A stretch of DNA of 64,000 nt, taken from positions 2,358,001 through 2,422,000 of the forward strand of contig NZ_SNWR01000001.1 of NCBI RefSeq assembly GCF_004362215.1, written 5' to 3'. Each line of letters starts with the position of its first letter. Positions within the stretch are counted from its first letter, which is position 1. Below, in pieces: positions 17,359-25,384 of this stretch. The position numbers were made by a program, and so were the translations under genes. The stretch is from Paractinoplanes brasiliensis. Lineage in GTDB: Bacteria > Actinomycetota > Actinomycetes > Mycobacteriales > Micromonosporaceae. Under the pieces are notes generated by a model. The model ran no database searches. It had not been told where the DNA came from and was given only the letters and a program-made list of their open reading frames with translations.

Positions 17359-17390
17359 CGAGAACTCGCTTTCTGGGGAGCAGTTGGTCG

Positions 17391-17861
17391 TCACACCGCC
17401 GGCTCCGGCGCGGCGGCCAGACGCCGTGCCACGAGGAACAGGGCATAACCGATCAGAGCGATGACGACCCCGAGCCCCATCGCCATGGCGGCGATGCCGA
17501 ACGAGACCACCGACGTGAACAGTGAGGCCCGCAGGAAGGAGCCGTTCATGACCGTTGCCCGTACCGGGTCCTCGCGGTCGAGTTCGGCGTACGTCTTGCC
17601 TTTGCTCGCCTCGAGTGCGTGCTTCTCGATGACCTGTGCTTCGGAGTACGCGGTCAGCGGGCCGTCGATCTTGTCGCCGGCGAACCAGTCGGCGTCCTCG
17701 GAGACCGTGATCCGCTCGTCGGCGAGCTGCGACTGCACGGTGAACCACGTGACGGCTCCGGCGGCGACCATGACCAGTCCGGCCAGCATCAGCAGTAGGG
17801 CGATCAAGCGAACAGGCTTGGCAACACCAGTGGGGTTGGCCTTGGCGGTCGTGGCGCTCAT
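17391..17861 (-). CDS. small two-TM membrane protein (often mislabelled LigA-like)
   Basis: 156 residues with TM1 at about 16-40 and TM2 at about 112-145. Between them is an extracytoplasmic loop with WFAGDKIDGPLTAYSEAQVIEKHALE and YAELDREDP, a pattern seen in actinobacterial proteins annotated as aromatic ring-opening dioxygenase LigA without evidence for that activity. The start at ATG 17861 is supported by GAGGAG 7 nt upstream. Function unknown. The upstream region (17862-18086) contains short inverted repeats but no gene. Confidence 0.75.
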   Translation of the reverse strand: MSATTAKANPTGVAKPVRLIALLLMLAGLVMVAAGAVTWFTVQSQLADERITVSEDADWFAGDKIDGPLTAYSEAQVIEKHALEASKGKTYAELDREDPVRATVMNGSFLRASLFTSVVSFGIAAMAMGLGVVIALIGYALFLVARRLAAAPEPAV

Positions 17862-17971
17862 CAGAACTCCTCTATGGCGAAGATTCGAGCTGCCACCCGT
17901 TACCGGATCCACCGGAACAACCTCGTCAGCTCGGCATTGATCTTTTCTGCCAATGAATTTGCCAGCCACCG

Positions 17972-18011
17972 GGCCCTCTGAACAGGGCCGAAGGACCCCG
18001 GCCACAGGTCC
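17972..18011 (-). promoter_or_regulatory. cluster of GC-rich inverted repeats upstream of the small membrane protein
   Basis: GGCCCT/AGGGCC (17972-17989) and GGACC/GGTCC (17993-18011) dyads lie about 110-150 nt upstream of the start at 17861. They loosely resemble DosR/DevR boxes, but the match is weak. Confidence 0.3.
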
Positions 18012-18086
18012 CGACTCCGCGGGTCCGAAGCGGGCCGGACGGCCCTGCCACACCCCACCCGGGTCGGGTCAGGATCACGGCGTGGG

Positions 18087-19055
18087 TCAGTCGCGCAACT
18101 CGATCACCTGGTCGGACGGAAGGCGTGGGGTCCGGGCAGGACCGCCGTTCGCCGGGTCGGGAACACCCAGTCGCATGACGAAATGCGGTATGCCGATCGC
18201 ACCGATCGTCCGCTCCAGTTGGCGCCGGGTGAACGGCACCTCGACCGGGCTGCTGATCGGCACCAGCGTGACACCGTGCTCCGTGGCCAGCAGCCACATC
18301 GCACTGAGCGCCACGCCGGCACGCAGCCAGTCGACCGCTTCGTCACCTGTCCCGTAAAGAACGGCGTAACTGGCGGCATTGTCGTGTCCGGGTCCAGGGA
18401 CGAGGGTCCCGGTCGTGCCGAAGTCCCGCTCGGCGACGGTCGTCAGGGGCGCCTGAGCGGGAATGCTCGCGTCGGGGATGCCTGCGCCGTCGGCCCGGTC
18501 GCCGCCGACCCACGCCGCGGTCTCGGCGCGCAGCTGTTCGTCGGCGCTCTCGGTCTTCTGCGCGCGTTCGACCAGAACGGCGAGTTCGATCACCTGGTCG
18601 CGGGTCAGCAGATGAAGCCGCGCGCCGGCCTGTTCGGCTGCTGCCGTCAGCGCGTCGAGGACCGCGGCGGGCACCGGTTCGTCGCTGACCGTGCGCCGGT
18701 CGGTGTGCCGCGCCGGCAGTTGCTCGAAGGACCGGATCGCCGCCGGGTCGGCAACGCCGCGTTCCCGGAGGCGAAGCACGGCCAGCGGGTCGGCAGCGAC
18801 GAGGTCGACGTCGTACCGCCAGCCGTCAGCGTCCAGCGCGACCCGCGCGTGATGCAGCGCGGCGCCGCAGCTGAGCAGCAACATCTTGCCCTCTGGGTCC
18901 TGGACCTGCAGTTGCCGGCCGGCCATCGGACGAAGTTCCATCCGATCGCTGTGCACGGTCCACCGCCACGGCTGGGTGTTGTGGATCGACGGCGCGAACC
19001 GGGCGGCCTCGGCGGCCAGTATCAGCGCTGGACGGGTGTCCGTGTCATCAACCAT
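18087..19055 (-). CDS. Acg-family FMN nitroreductase-like protein
   Basis: 322 residues of the Acg/Rv2032 group: two nitroreductase half-domains in one chain, APSIHNTQPWRWTV near the N-terminus, LLSCGAALHHARVAL, and a C-terminal HGVTLVPISSPVEVP with LGVP. In mycobacteria these belong to the dormancy regulon and bind FMN with a lid that hinders normal catalysis; a flavin-storage role has been proposed. The start at ATG 19055 has GGGAGG 8 nt upstream. It is transcribed in line with the small membrane-protein gene, with 225 bp between them. Confidence 0.85.
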   Translation of the reverse strand: MVDDTDTRPALILAAEAARFAPSIHNTQPWRWTVHSDRMELRPMAGRQLQVQDPEGKMLLLSCGAALHHARVALDADGWRYDVDLVAADPLAVLRLRERGVADPAAIRSFEQLPARHTDRRTVSDEPVPAAVLDALTAAAEQAGARLHLLTRDQVIELAVLVERAQKTESADEQLRAETAAWVGGDRADGAGIPDASIPAQAPLTTVAERDFGTTGTLVPGPGHDNAASYAVLYGTGDEAVDWLRAGVALSAMWLLATEHGVTLVPISSPVEVPFTRRQLERTIGAIGIPHFVMRLGVPDPANGGPARTPRLPSDQVIELRD

Positions 19056-19166
19056 GAGTTTCCTCCCGCCGCGGGGGACACAGCACGCCCACCGAACAGC
19101 GTCGACCGGATGCACACATTGTCACCTAAGCAGGTTCCCGGCCCGCGGGAGCGCAAAAGGTGTGAA

Positions 19167-20603
19167 TCACCTGGTCACGACCGTGTGCGTCGCCTCGATG
19201 ACCGGTCCGGCGGCGCGCCGGGAACGAGTGATGCCCCAGGCGACGAACGCGGCGGCGACCAGGGTGAGCGTCAGCCCGGCGACCGTCGCCGCCTGCTCGA
19301 ACTCCGCGGTCTGCTCGTGGCTCCACTGCGACGTGGTGAGGCTCCCCGTGAACAGCGCGGCCAGGACAGTGCCGGTCACGGCGAGTCCGGCCCCGGAAGT
19401 GACCTGGGTGGCGGTGTCGGTCAGGGCCGCGCCGATCGTCGTACGGTTCTCGGGCAGGCCCCGCAGCACGTTGATTCCCGCCACCACGCCGACGACCCGC
19501 ATCCCGGCCGCCACGAGCACCAGGGCCGAAGCAATCCAGACGTAGCCGAGCCGGCCCAGCAGCCCGTACACGGCAAGCCCGGACACGACGGCCGAAGCGC
19601 TGAGCCAGGCGGCCCGCTCGAGACCGGCCCACCGCACGAACGGGCCGACCAGGGCGCCGCCCGCGATCAGCACCACGACCTGCGGCAGCATGCCGACGGC
19701 GGCGAGCGCGGGCGACCAGCCCCAGTCGAGCTGCAGTTGCAGCGTGACGAGGTAGCCGAGACCGGCGGTGGCCAGCCCCGCCGCGGCTTTGTAGGCGAGG
19801 CCGCTGGAGACGAGCGGAAGCGCGACAAGTTTCAGGTCGAGCATCGGGTTCGGGGTGGCGCGCTCGCGAATGATGAACAGAACCGCCGTCATGAGGGCCG
19901 CGCCGGTCACGGCCCAGGCGCCAGGACTCCCGTCGACGAACAGCGTCGGCGCGATCAGGGCGAACACGATGGTGGCCGTGCCCAACAGCGCGCCGGGCAG
20001 GTCGGCCGGGTCGCGGTGCAGGTCAGCGGGGTCGTCGGCGGCGATGCCGAGGCGTACGCCGATCAGCGCGAGCCCGGCGATCGGCACGTTGACCAGCAGC
20101 AGCACCTGCCAAGGGGCGACCACGAGCACGAGCCCTCCCACAGTCGGGCCGACGGCCAGCCCGACCAGCCCGACAGTCGAGATGAGCGTGGTGGCGCGCA
20201 CTCGAAGTTCGTCGGAGGCGAAGAGGCGAAAAGCCAGCGCGAGCGACCCGGGCGTGGTCATCGCGGCCGCTACCCCCATCAGAGCCCGTACGGCAATGAG
20301 CTGCTCAGCGGTGCTGACGAGAGCGGTCGCCGAACTCGCCACGCCCAGCAGCACCAGGCCCGCGAGCATGACCCGGCGCCGGCCGATCCGGTCGGCCAGG
20401 GCGCCGAACGCCAGCATGAGCCCGCCGAGGACGACCGCGTAGGCGCCGGTCACCCACTGGAGTTCGACGGCCGTGGCGTGCAGGTCGCGCCCGATCGTGG
20501 GCAGCGCGACGGTGAGGATCGAGTTGTCGAGCATCTCGACCAGGAAGACCGCGGACAGCCCGGCCAATGCCGTCCAGGCCGTACGAAGAGAGGTAGGGGT
20601 CAT
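19167..20603 (-). CDS. MFS drug efflux transporter, DHA2 (EmrB/QacA) type
   Basis: 478 residues, 14 predicted TM helices. Motif A is GALADRIGRRRVMLAG and the first helix contains VEMLDNSILTVALPTIGRDL, the DHA2 signature. It exports drugs or toxic metabolites using the proton gradient. It is divergent from a TetR repressor gene with an inverted repeat between them, the usual arrangement for a repressor-controlled pump. Substrate unknown. Confidence 0.9.
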   Translation of the reverse strand: MTPTSLRTAWTALAGLSAVFLVEMLDNSILTVALPTIGRDLHATAVELQWVTGAYAVVLGGLMLAFGALADRIGRRRVMLAGLVLLGVASSATALVSTAEQLIAVRALMGVAAAMTTPGSLALAFRLFASDELRVRATTLISTVGLVGLAVGPTVGGLVLVVAPWQVLLLVNVPIAGLALIGVRLGIAADDPADLHRDPADLPGALLGTATIVFALIAPTLFVDGSPGAWAVTGAALMTAVLFIIRERATPNPMLDLKLVALPLVSSGLAYKAAAGLATAGLGYLVTLQLQLDWGWSPALAAVGMLPQVVVLIAGGALVGPFVRWAGLERAAWLSASAVVSGLAVYGLLGRLGYVWIASALVLVAAGMRVVGVVAGINVLRGLPENRTTIGAALTDTATQVTSGAGLAVTGTVLAALFTGSLTTSQWSHEQTAEFEQAATVAGLTLTLVAAAFVAWGITRSRRAAGPVIEATHTVVTR

Positions 20604-20612
20604 GACCTAACT

Positions 20613-20642
20613 TATACTCGGTAAAAGTTTCGACCAGGTATA
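20613..20642. promoter_or_regulatory. operator between the MFS pump and TetR genes
   Basis: Imperfect inverted repeat TATACTCGGT (20613-20622) and ACCAGGTATA (20633-20642), 8 of 10 positions paired, with a 10-bp centre, in the 50-bp divergent gap. The TATACT and TATACC ends look like -10 boxes of the two promoters, so binding would block both. Confidence 0.7.
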
Positions 20643-20653
20643 TGATTAGCGTC

Positions 20654-21229
20654 ATGGGTCTTCGTGAGCGCAAGAAGGGGCAGGTACGCCTGCAGATCTC
20701 CCACGCCGCCACTGAGCTGATCATCGAGCGGGGCTTCGACGCGGTGAGCGTGTCCGAGATCGCCGAGCGGGCCGGCGTCTCGCGGATGACGGTCTTCAAC
20801 TACTTCCCGCGCAAGGAAGACATGTTCTTCGACCGCGTCCCGCTGATCCGCGACCGCATCGCCGCCGCGGTCCGCGAACGCCCGGCCGGGCAGACCCCCC
20901 AGGCCGCCCTGCGTGACGAGGTTCTGCGACTGGCGGCCGAGAGCATCGAGCCGCCCGGCCACCGCGAACGGATGGCCGAGTTCTGGCGGGTCGCGAACGA
21001 CTCGCCGGCCCTGCGCGCCCGCGCCCGCGAGATCGCCGAGGAACTGGAGGACCTGGCGGCCACGCTCTTCGCCGAGCGGCCCGGAGTCGCCGACCCCGCG
21101 ATGTCGGCCGCGCTGCTCACGGCGGCGTTCCGAGTCTGCCTGCGAGACCTGGCCACCGGCGAAGCCTCACTCGACGCCGTGCGAGCCCGGATCCACCAGG
21201 TCTTCGACGCCATCCGCCAGACCCTCTGA
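20654..21229 (+). CDS. TetR-family repressor of the MFS pump
   Basis: 191 residues. The N-terminal HTH has VSVSEIAERAGVSRMTVFNYFPRKEDMF and the C-terminal ligand domain is alpha-helical. ATG 20654 is preferred over ATG 20642, which lies inside the operator repeat. It very likely represses itself and the divergent DHA2 pump. Its 3' end adjoins a decayed GNAT gene on the other strand. Confidence 0.88.
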   Translation: MGLRERKKGQVRLQISHAATELIIERGFDAVSVSEIAERAGVSRMTVFNYFPRKEDMFFDRVPLIRDRIAAAVRERPAGQTPQAALRDEVLRLAAESIEPPGHRERMAEFWRVANDSPALRARAREIAEELEDLAATLFAERPGVADPAMSAALLTAAFRVCLRDLATGEASLDAVRARIHQVFDAIRQTL

Positions 21230-21609
21230 GACCCGGACCCGGTCGGCGATCTCCGGCCTCGCTACGAACCCGGCCGCCTTGTACGTGGCGACGCCGCCGA
21301 CGTTGGCACTCGGCGTGCACACGCGCACGCTCGTCGAGCCCATCTCGTGCAGCGCGGCCGCCCCGGCGATGGTGATGGCCCGGCCGTAACCGCGACCGTC
21401 CGCGAATCCTGCATCCCGACGGCGAGGATCCGCCCGTCCCGGCTCCAGGTCCGCACCGCCGCAGCCGTCAGGGCCGCGCCGAACCGGTAGTTCCAGCCGA
21501 TGTCCCCGGGATGCAGTTGCATCGGCGCGTCGTCGTGCTGCCACTCCCGCAGCGCCGCAACAGCCTCGCGCACCCCGTCGACCGCCGGGGTCCCCAGCAC
21601 AACCGCCAT
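21230..21609 (-). pseudogene. broken GNAT N-acetyltransferase
   Basis: Two GNAT pieces lie in different frames on the minus strand. Codons from ATG 21609 give MAVVLGTPAVDGVREAVAA, REWQHDDAPMQLHPGDIGW and SRDGRILAVGMQDS. A second frame then gives DGRGYGRAITIAGAAALHE, VCTPSANVGGVATYKAAGF and RPEIADRVR, the acetyl-CoA motif and C-terminus of the same family. The middle of about 130 residues seen in intact relatives is missing. Hence an internal deletion plus a frame change. A continuation of the second frame would run antisense into the tetR 3' end. Confidence 0.8.
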
Positions 21610-21710
21610 GGCTGGGATCAGACTCCCCACCCCGGCGCCGCGCAAGCCATTAACTGGTCAAGCACTGCGACCCCTAGCGCTTTGAAAGTTTTTATGCATA
21701 GAGTGCTGGG

Positions 21711-22559
21711 GTGAATGGCGGGGTGATCAAGGCGGGCGAGCGGGTCCTCGATCTGTTTGCCGGGGCGAGGCTCACACCGACGCAGCGGCGGATTGCGCAC
21801 TGTCTGGTGGAGCATGCGAGCAAGGCCGCTTACCTGTCCGCCGCTGAGGTGGCCGATCTGGCCGGGGTCAGTCAGCCGTCGGTGACCCGGTTCGCCATCG
21901 CGCTGGGGTATGAGGGGTATCCGGCTCTGCGGCGGGTGTTGCGTGAGCTCACCGCGGGCGCCGACGCCGACCCCGGCGGGGAGCACAACGCGATGCAGGG
22001 GGCGGTCGCCGCGGAGGCGGAGCATCTTGGGCGCCTGGTGGATCAGCTCGAGCGGCTTGACGACGTACGGCGGGCTGCTGAGCTTTTGATCGTCAGCCGG
22101 CCCCTGCCGGTGCTCGGGCTGCGGGCGGCGGCGCCCCTCGCCGGGTACTTCGGGTATTTCGCCAGCAAGGTGCACCCGGATGTGCGGGTGCTCGACGCCG
22201 GCGGCACGTCGCTGCTCGACCGGCTCGATCAGGCCCGCGCGGCCGGGGCCGGTGCGATGCTGGCGCTGGTGCTGCCGCGTTATCCGCGGGAGTCGCTGGA
22301 AGCCGTCCGGGAGGCCAAGGCGATGGGGTACGCCGTGGTCGCGATCACCGATTCGGCGGTCAGCCCGGTCGCCGAGCACTGCGACGTCGTGCTGCCCGCG
22401 GCGGTCGGCACCCGGCTGGTGTTCGACCTGCACACCGGGCCGATGGCGATGGCCATGGTGCTGCTGCAGGCGATGTGCGACGCGGACCCGGAGCCGGTGC
22501 AGTCCCGGCTCGAAGCGTTCGAGGCGACAGCCGCACGCCGCAACATTTTCCAAGCGTAG
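21711..22559 (+). CDS. RpiR/MurR-family regulator of the hut operon
   Basis: 282 residues. An N-terminal RpiR HTH (LTPTQRRIAHCLVEHA, VADLAGVSQPSVTRFAIALGYEGYPALRRVL) precedes a C-terminal SIS domain (about 125-250), which in this family normally binds a small ligand. GTG start. It lies 12 bp upstream of hutU in the same direction, which points to control of histidine utilisation, perhaps sensing a pathway intermediate instead of a sugar phosphate. An 8-bp TATGCATA palindrome at 21693-21700 just upstream could be part of its operator. Confidence 0.85.
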   Translation: MNGGVIKAGERVLDLFAGARLTPTQRRIAHCLVEHASKAAYLSAAEVADLAGVSQPSVTRFAIALGYEGYPALRRVLRELTAGADADPGGEHNAMQGAVAAEAEHLGRLVDQLERLDDVRRAAELLIVSRPLPVLGLRAAAPLAGYFGYFASKVHPDVRVLDAGGTSLLDRLDQARAAGAGAMLALVLPRYPRESLEAVREAKAMGYAVVAITDSAVSPVAEHCDVVLPAAVGTRLVFDLHTGPMAMAMVLLQAMCDADPEPVQSRLEAFEATAARRNIFQA

Positions 22560-22571
22560 GGAAGGGCAACC

Positions 22572-24212
22572 ATGTCGGAGATCCGGGCGCCACGCGGCGC
22601 GGCGTACACGGCGAAGGGCTGGCCGCAGGAGGCCGCCAAGCGGATGCTGATGAACAACCTCGACCCGGACGTGGCCGAGCGCCCCGAGGATCTGGTCGTC
22701 TACGGCGGCACCGGCCGGGCCGCGCGGGACTGGCCGTCCTACCACGCGATCGTGCGGGAGCTCGACGAGCTGAAGGGCGACGAGACGCTGCTCGTGCAGT
22801 CGGGCCGGCCGGTCGGCGTGTTCCGGACCCACGAGTGGGCGCCGCGGGTGCTGATCGCCAACTCGAACCTGGTCGGCGACTGGGCGACCTGGCCCGAGTT
22901 CCGCCGCCTGGAAAACCTGGGCCTGACCATGTACGGGCAGATGACCGCCGGGTCGTGGATCTACATCGGCACCCAGGGCATCCTGCAGGGCACGTACGAG
23001 ACGTTCGCCGCGGTCGCCGAGAAGAGGTTCAACGGCACGCTGGCCGGCACGCTGACCCTGACCGGCGGCTGCGGCGGCATGGGCGGCGCCCAGCCCCTCG
23101 CGGTGACCATGAACGGTGGCGTCTGCCTGATCGTCGACGTCGACGAGACCCGTCTGCGCCGCCGGGTCGAGACCCGCTACCTGGACGAGATCGCCGACGA
23201 CCTGGACGACGCCCTGGCCCGCGCCGGCGCCGCAAAAGCTGCAAAAAGGGCGTTGAGCATCGGCGTCGTCGGCAACGCGGCCCTGGTCTTCGGCGAGATC
23301 CTGACCCGTGGCGTCGAGGTCGACATCGTGACCGACCAGACCAGCGCCCACGACCCGCTGTCCTACCTGCCGGTCGGCGTCGAGCTGGCCGACATGGCCG
23401 AGTACGCCCGGACCAAGCCCGAAGAGTTCACCGACCGGTCCCGGGCCAGCATGGCCAAGCAGGTCGCGGCCATGGTCGGGTTCATGGACGCGGGCGCCGA
23501 GGTGTTCGACTACGGCAACTCGATCCGCGGCGAGGCCAAACTGGCCGGTTTCGAGCGCGCATTCGAGTTCCCCGGCTTCGTCCCGGCGTACATCCGGCCG
23601 CTCTTCGCCGAGGGAAAGGGTCCGTTCCGCTGGGCCGCGCTCTCGGGCGACCCGGCCGACATCGCCGCCACCGACAAGGCGGTGCTCGACCTGTTTCCCG
23701 AGAACGAGTCGCTGGCCCGGTGGATCAAGATGGCCGGGGAGCGGGTGGCGTTCCAGGGGCTGCCCGCGCGCATCTGCTGGCTCGGCTACGGCGAGCGGGA
23801 CAAAGCGGGCGTACGGTTCAACGACATGGTGGCGCGGGGCGAGCTCAAGGCGCCGCTGGTGATCGGGCGGGACCACCTCGACTCGGGTTCGGTCGCCTCC
23901 CCGTACAGGGAAACCGAAAGCATGCTCGACGGCTCGGACGCGATCGCCGACTGGCCGCTGCTGAACGCGCTGCTCAATACGGCCAGCGGGGCGAGCTGGG
24001 TGTCGATCCACCACGGCGGCGGCGTCGGCATCGGCCGCTCGATCCACGCGGGGCAGGTCTGCGTGGCCGACGGCACCGACCTGGCCGGGCAGAAGATCGC
24101 GCGGGTGCTCACCAACGACCCCGGCACGGGCGTGATCCGGCACGTCGACGCGGGCTACGAGTCGCAGGCCGCGGCCGGCGTGCACATCCCCATGCGAAGG
24201 GACGCTCAGTGA
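22572..24212 (+). CDS. hutU: urocanate hydratase HutU
   Basis: 546 residues, normal length. It converts urocanate to 4-imidazolone-5-propionate with tightly bound NAD+. Characteristic stretches include GGTGRAARDW, LTGGCGGMGGAQPLA, the conserved Cys region LPARICWLGYGERDKAG, and SIHHGGGVGIGRSIHAGQV near the C-terminus. First enzyme gene of the hut operon; its stop overlaps the next GTG. Confidence 0.97.
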   Translation: MSEIRAPRGAAYTAKGWPQEAAKRMLMNNLDPDVAERPEDLVVYGGTGRAARDWPSYHAIVRELDELKGDETLLVQSGRPVGVFRTHEWAPRVLIANSNLVGDWATWPEFRRLENLGLTMYGQMTAGSWIYIGTQGILQGTYETFAAVAEKRFNGTLAGTLTLTGGCGGMGGAQPLAVTMNGGVCLIVDVDETRLRRRVETRYLDEIADDLDDALARAGAAKAAKRALSIGVVGNAALVFGEILTRGVEVDIVTDQTSAHDPLSYLPVGVELADMAEYARTKPEEFTDRSRASMAKQVAAMVGFMDAGAEVFDYGNSIRGEAKLAGFERAFEFPGFVPAYIRPLFAEGKGPFRWAALSGDPADIAATDKAVLDLFPENESLARWIKMAGERVAFQGLPARICWLGYGERDKAGVRFNDMVARGELKAPLVIGRDHLDSGSVASPYRETESMLDGSDAIADWPLLNALLNTASGASWVSIHHGGGVGIGRSIHAGQVCVADGTDLAGQKIARVLTNDPGTGVIRHVDAGYESQAAAGVHIPMRRDAQ

Positions 24213-25384
24213 CGGCCACTTTTGCCGAGCTCTGGAACGGGATCGCGCCGATCGGCCGGGCCCGCAACGGCGGTTACCTGCGGTACGCGCTGGAGGAACC
24301 CGAGCTGGTGCTGCGCGACTGGTTCCGCAACCAGGCCGCGCGCCGCGACATGCCGGTCACCGACGACGGCAACGGCAACCTGTTCGCCTGGTGGGGCGAC
24401 CAGTGGGGGCAGGACGCGGTGCTGACCGGCTCGCACTTCGACTCGGTGCCGCACGGCGGGGGCTTCGACGGGCCGCTCGGCATCGTCAGCGGGTTCCTCG
24501 CCGTCGACGAGCTGCGGCGGCTCGGGCACACGCCGCGCCGGCCGATCGCCGTGGTCGCCTTCGTCGAGGAGGAGGGTGGCCGGTTCGGCGTGCCGTGCCT
24601 GGGGTCCCGGCTGCTGACCGGCGCGATCGAGCCCGCACAGGCGGCCGCGCTCACCGACCGCGAGGGCATCACGTTCGGCGAGGCTCTGGGTGACACGCCC
24701 GCGGGGCGGCTCCCCGGGCTGACCAGCCGGATCGGGGCGCTGATCGAGCTGCACATCGAGCAGGGCCGGGCACTTGAGGTGCCGGTCGGGGTGGCCAGCG
24801 CGATCTGGCCGCACGGGCGCTGGCGGTTCGACTTCACCGGGCACGGCGACCACGCGGGCACGACACGCATGGCCGACCGGCGTGACCCGATGCTGACGTT
24901 CGCGTACACGGTGCTGGCGGCCAACAAGGAGGCCCGGCTGAACGGCGCGCACGCGACGATGGCCCGGGTCGAGGTCGAGCCCAACGCCACCAATGCCATT
25001 CCTTCCCTCGTACGGGGGTGGCTCGATGCCCGGGCGGCCGAGACGGGAACGCTCGACGCGGTGGTCGAGGCCGTGATCAAGCGGGCCACCGAGCGGGCGG
25101 GCCGCGACGGCACCGAGCTGACGGTGACGAATGAGTCGTTCAGCACCGAGGTGACGTTCGAGAAGCCGCTGGCCGCCCGGATCGCCGCGCTGCTGGGCGA
25201 GGCCCCGGTGCTGCCGACGGGGGCCGGGCACGACGCGGGGGTGCTGTCCGCGCACGTCCCGACGGCGATGCTCTTCGTCCGTAACCCGACGGGCGTGTCG
25301 CACTCGCCCGCCGAACACGCCGACGAGGCGGACTGCGTGGAAGGCATCAACGCGCTCGCGAGGGTGCTGGGCGACCTGACATGA
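24209..25384 (+). CDS. M20-family amidohydrolase (allantoate/N-carbamoyl type) in the hut operon
   Basis: 391 residues of the M20 dinuclear-metal hydrolase group related to allantoate amidohydrolase and N-carbamoyl-L-amino acid hydrolase. Metal-ligand motifs: TGSHFDSVPHGGGFDG, FVEEEGGRFGVPCLGSR, and ELHIEQG; the C-terminal GAGHDAGVLS is also typical. No urea or purine genes are nearby. Position inside the hut operon, with 4-bp overlaps at both ends, indicates a role in histidine degradation. HutF would yield N-formyl-L-glutamate, and no HutG is present in the window, so this enzyme may deformylate it. That activity is inference. Confidence 0.88.
   Translation: MTATFAELWNGIAPIGRARNGGYLRYALEEPELVLRDWFRNQAARRDMPVTDDGNGNLFAWWGDQWGQDAVLTGSHFDSVPHGGGFDGPLGIVSGFLAVDELRRLGHTPRRPIAVVAFVEEEGGRFGVPCLGSRLLTGAIEPAQAAALTDREGITFGEALGDTPAGRLPGLTSRIGALIELHIEQGRALEVPVGVASAIWPHGRWRFDFTGHGDHAGTTRMADRRDPMLTFAYTVLAANKEARLNGAHATMARVEVEPNATNAIPSLVRGWLDARAAETGTLDAVVEAVIKRATERAGRDGTELTVTNESFSTEVTFEKPLAARIAALLGEAPVLPTGAGHDAGVLSAHVPTAMLFVRNPTGVSHSPAEHADEADCVEGINALARVLGDLT

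Noticed and set aside
17972..18020. DosR/DevR boxes near the Acg nitroreductase
   Set aside because: Only loose similarity, and the site is downstream of the nitroreductase gene and not in its promoter; too weak for a finding.
18183..20624. 813-codon plus-strand open frame
   Set aside because: It is antisense to the Acg nitroreductase and the MFS pump, both clear families; its translation is low-complexity Arg/Gly/Gln.
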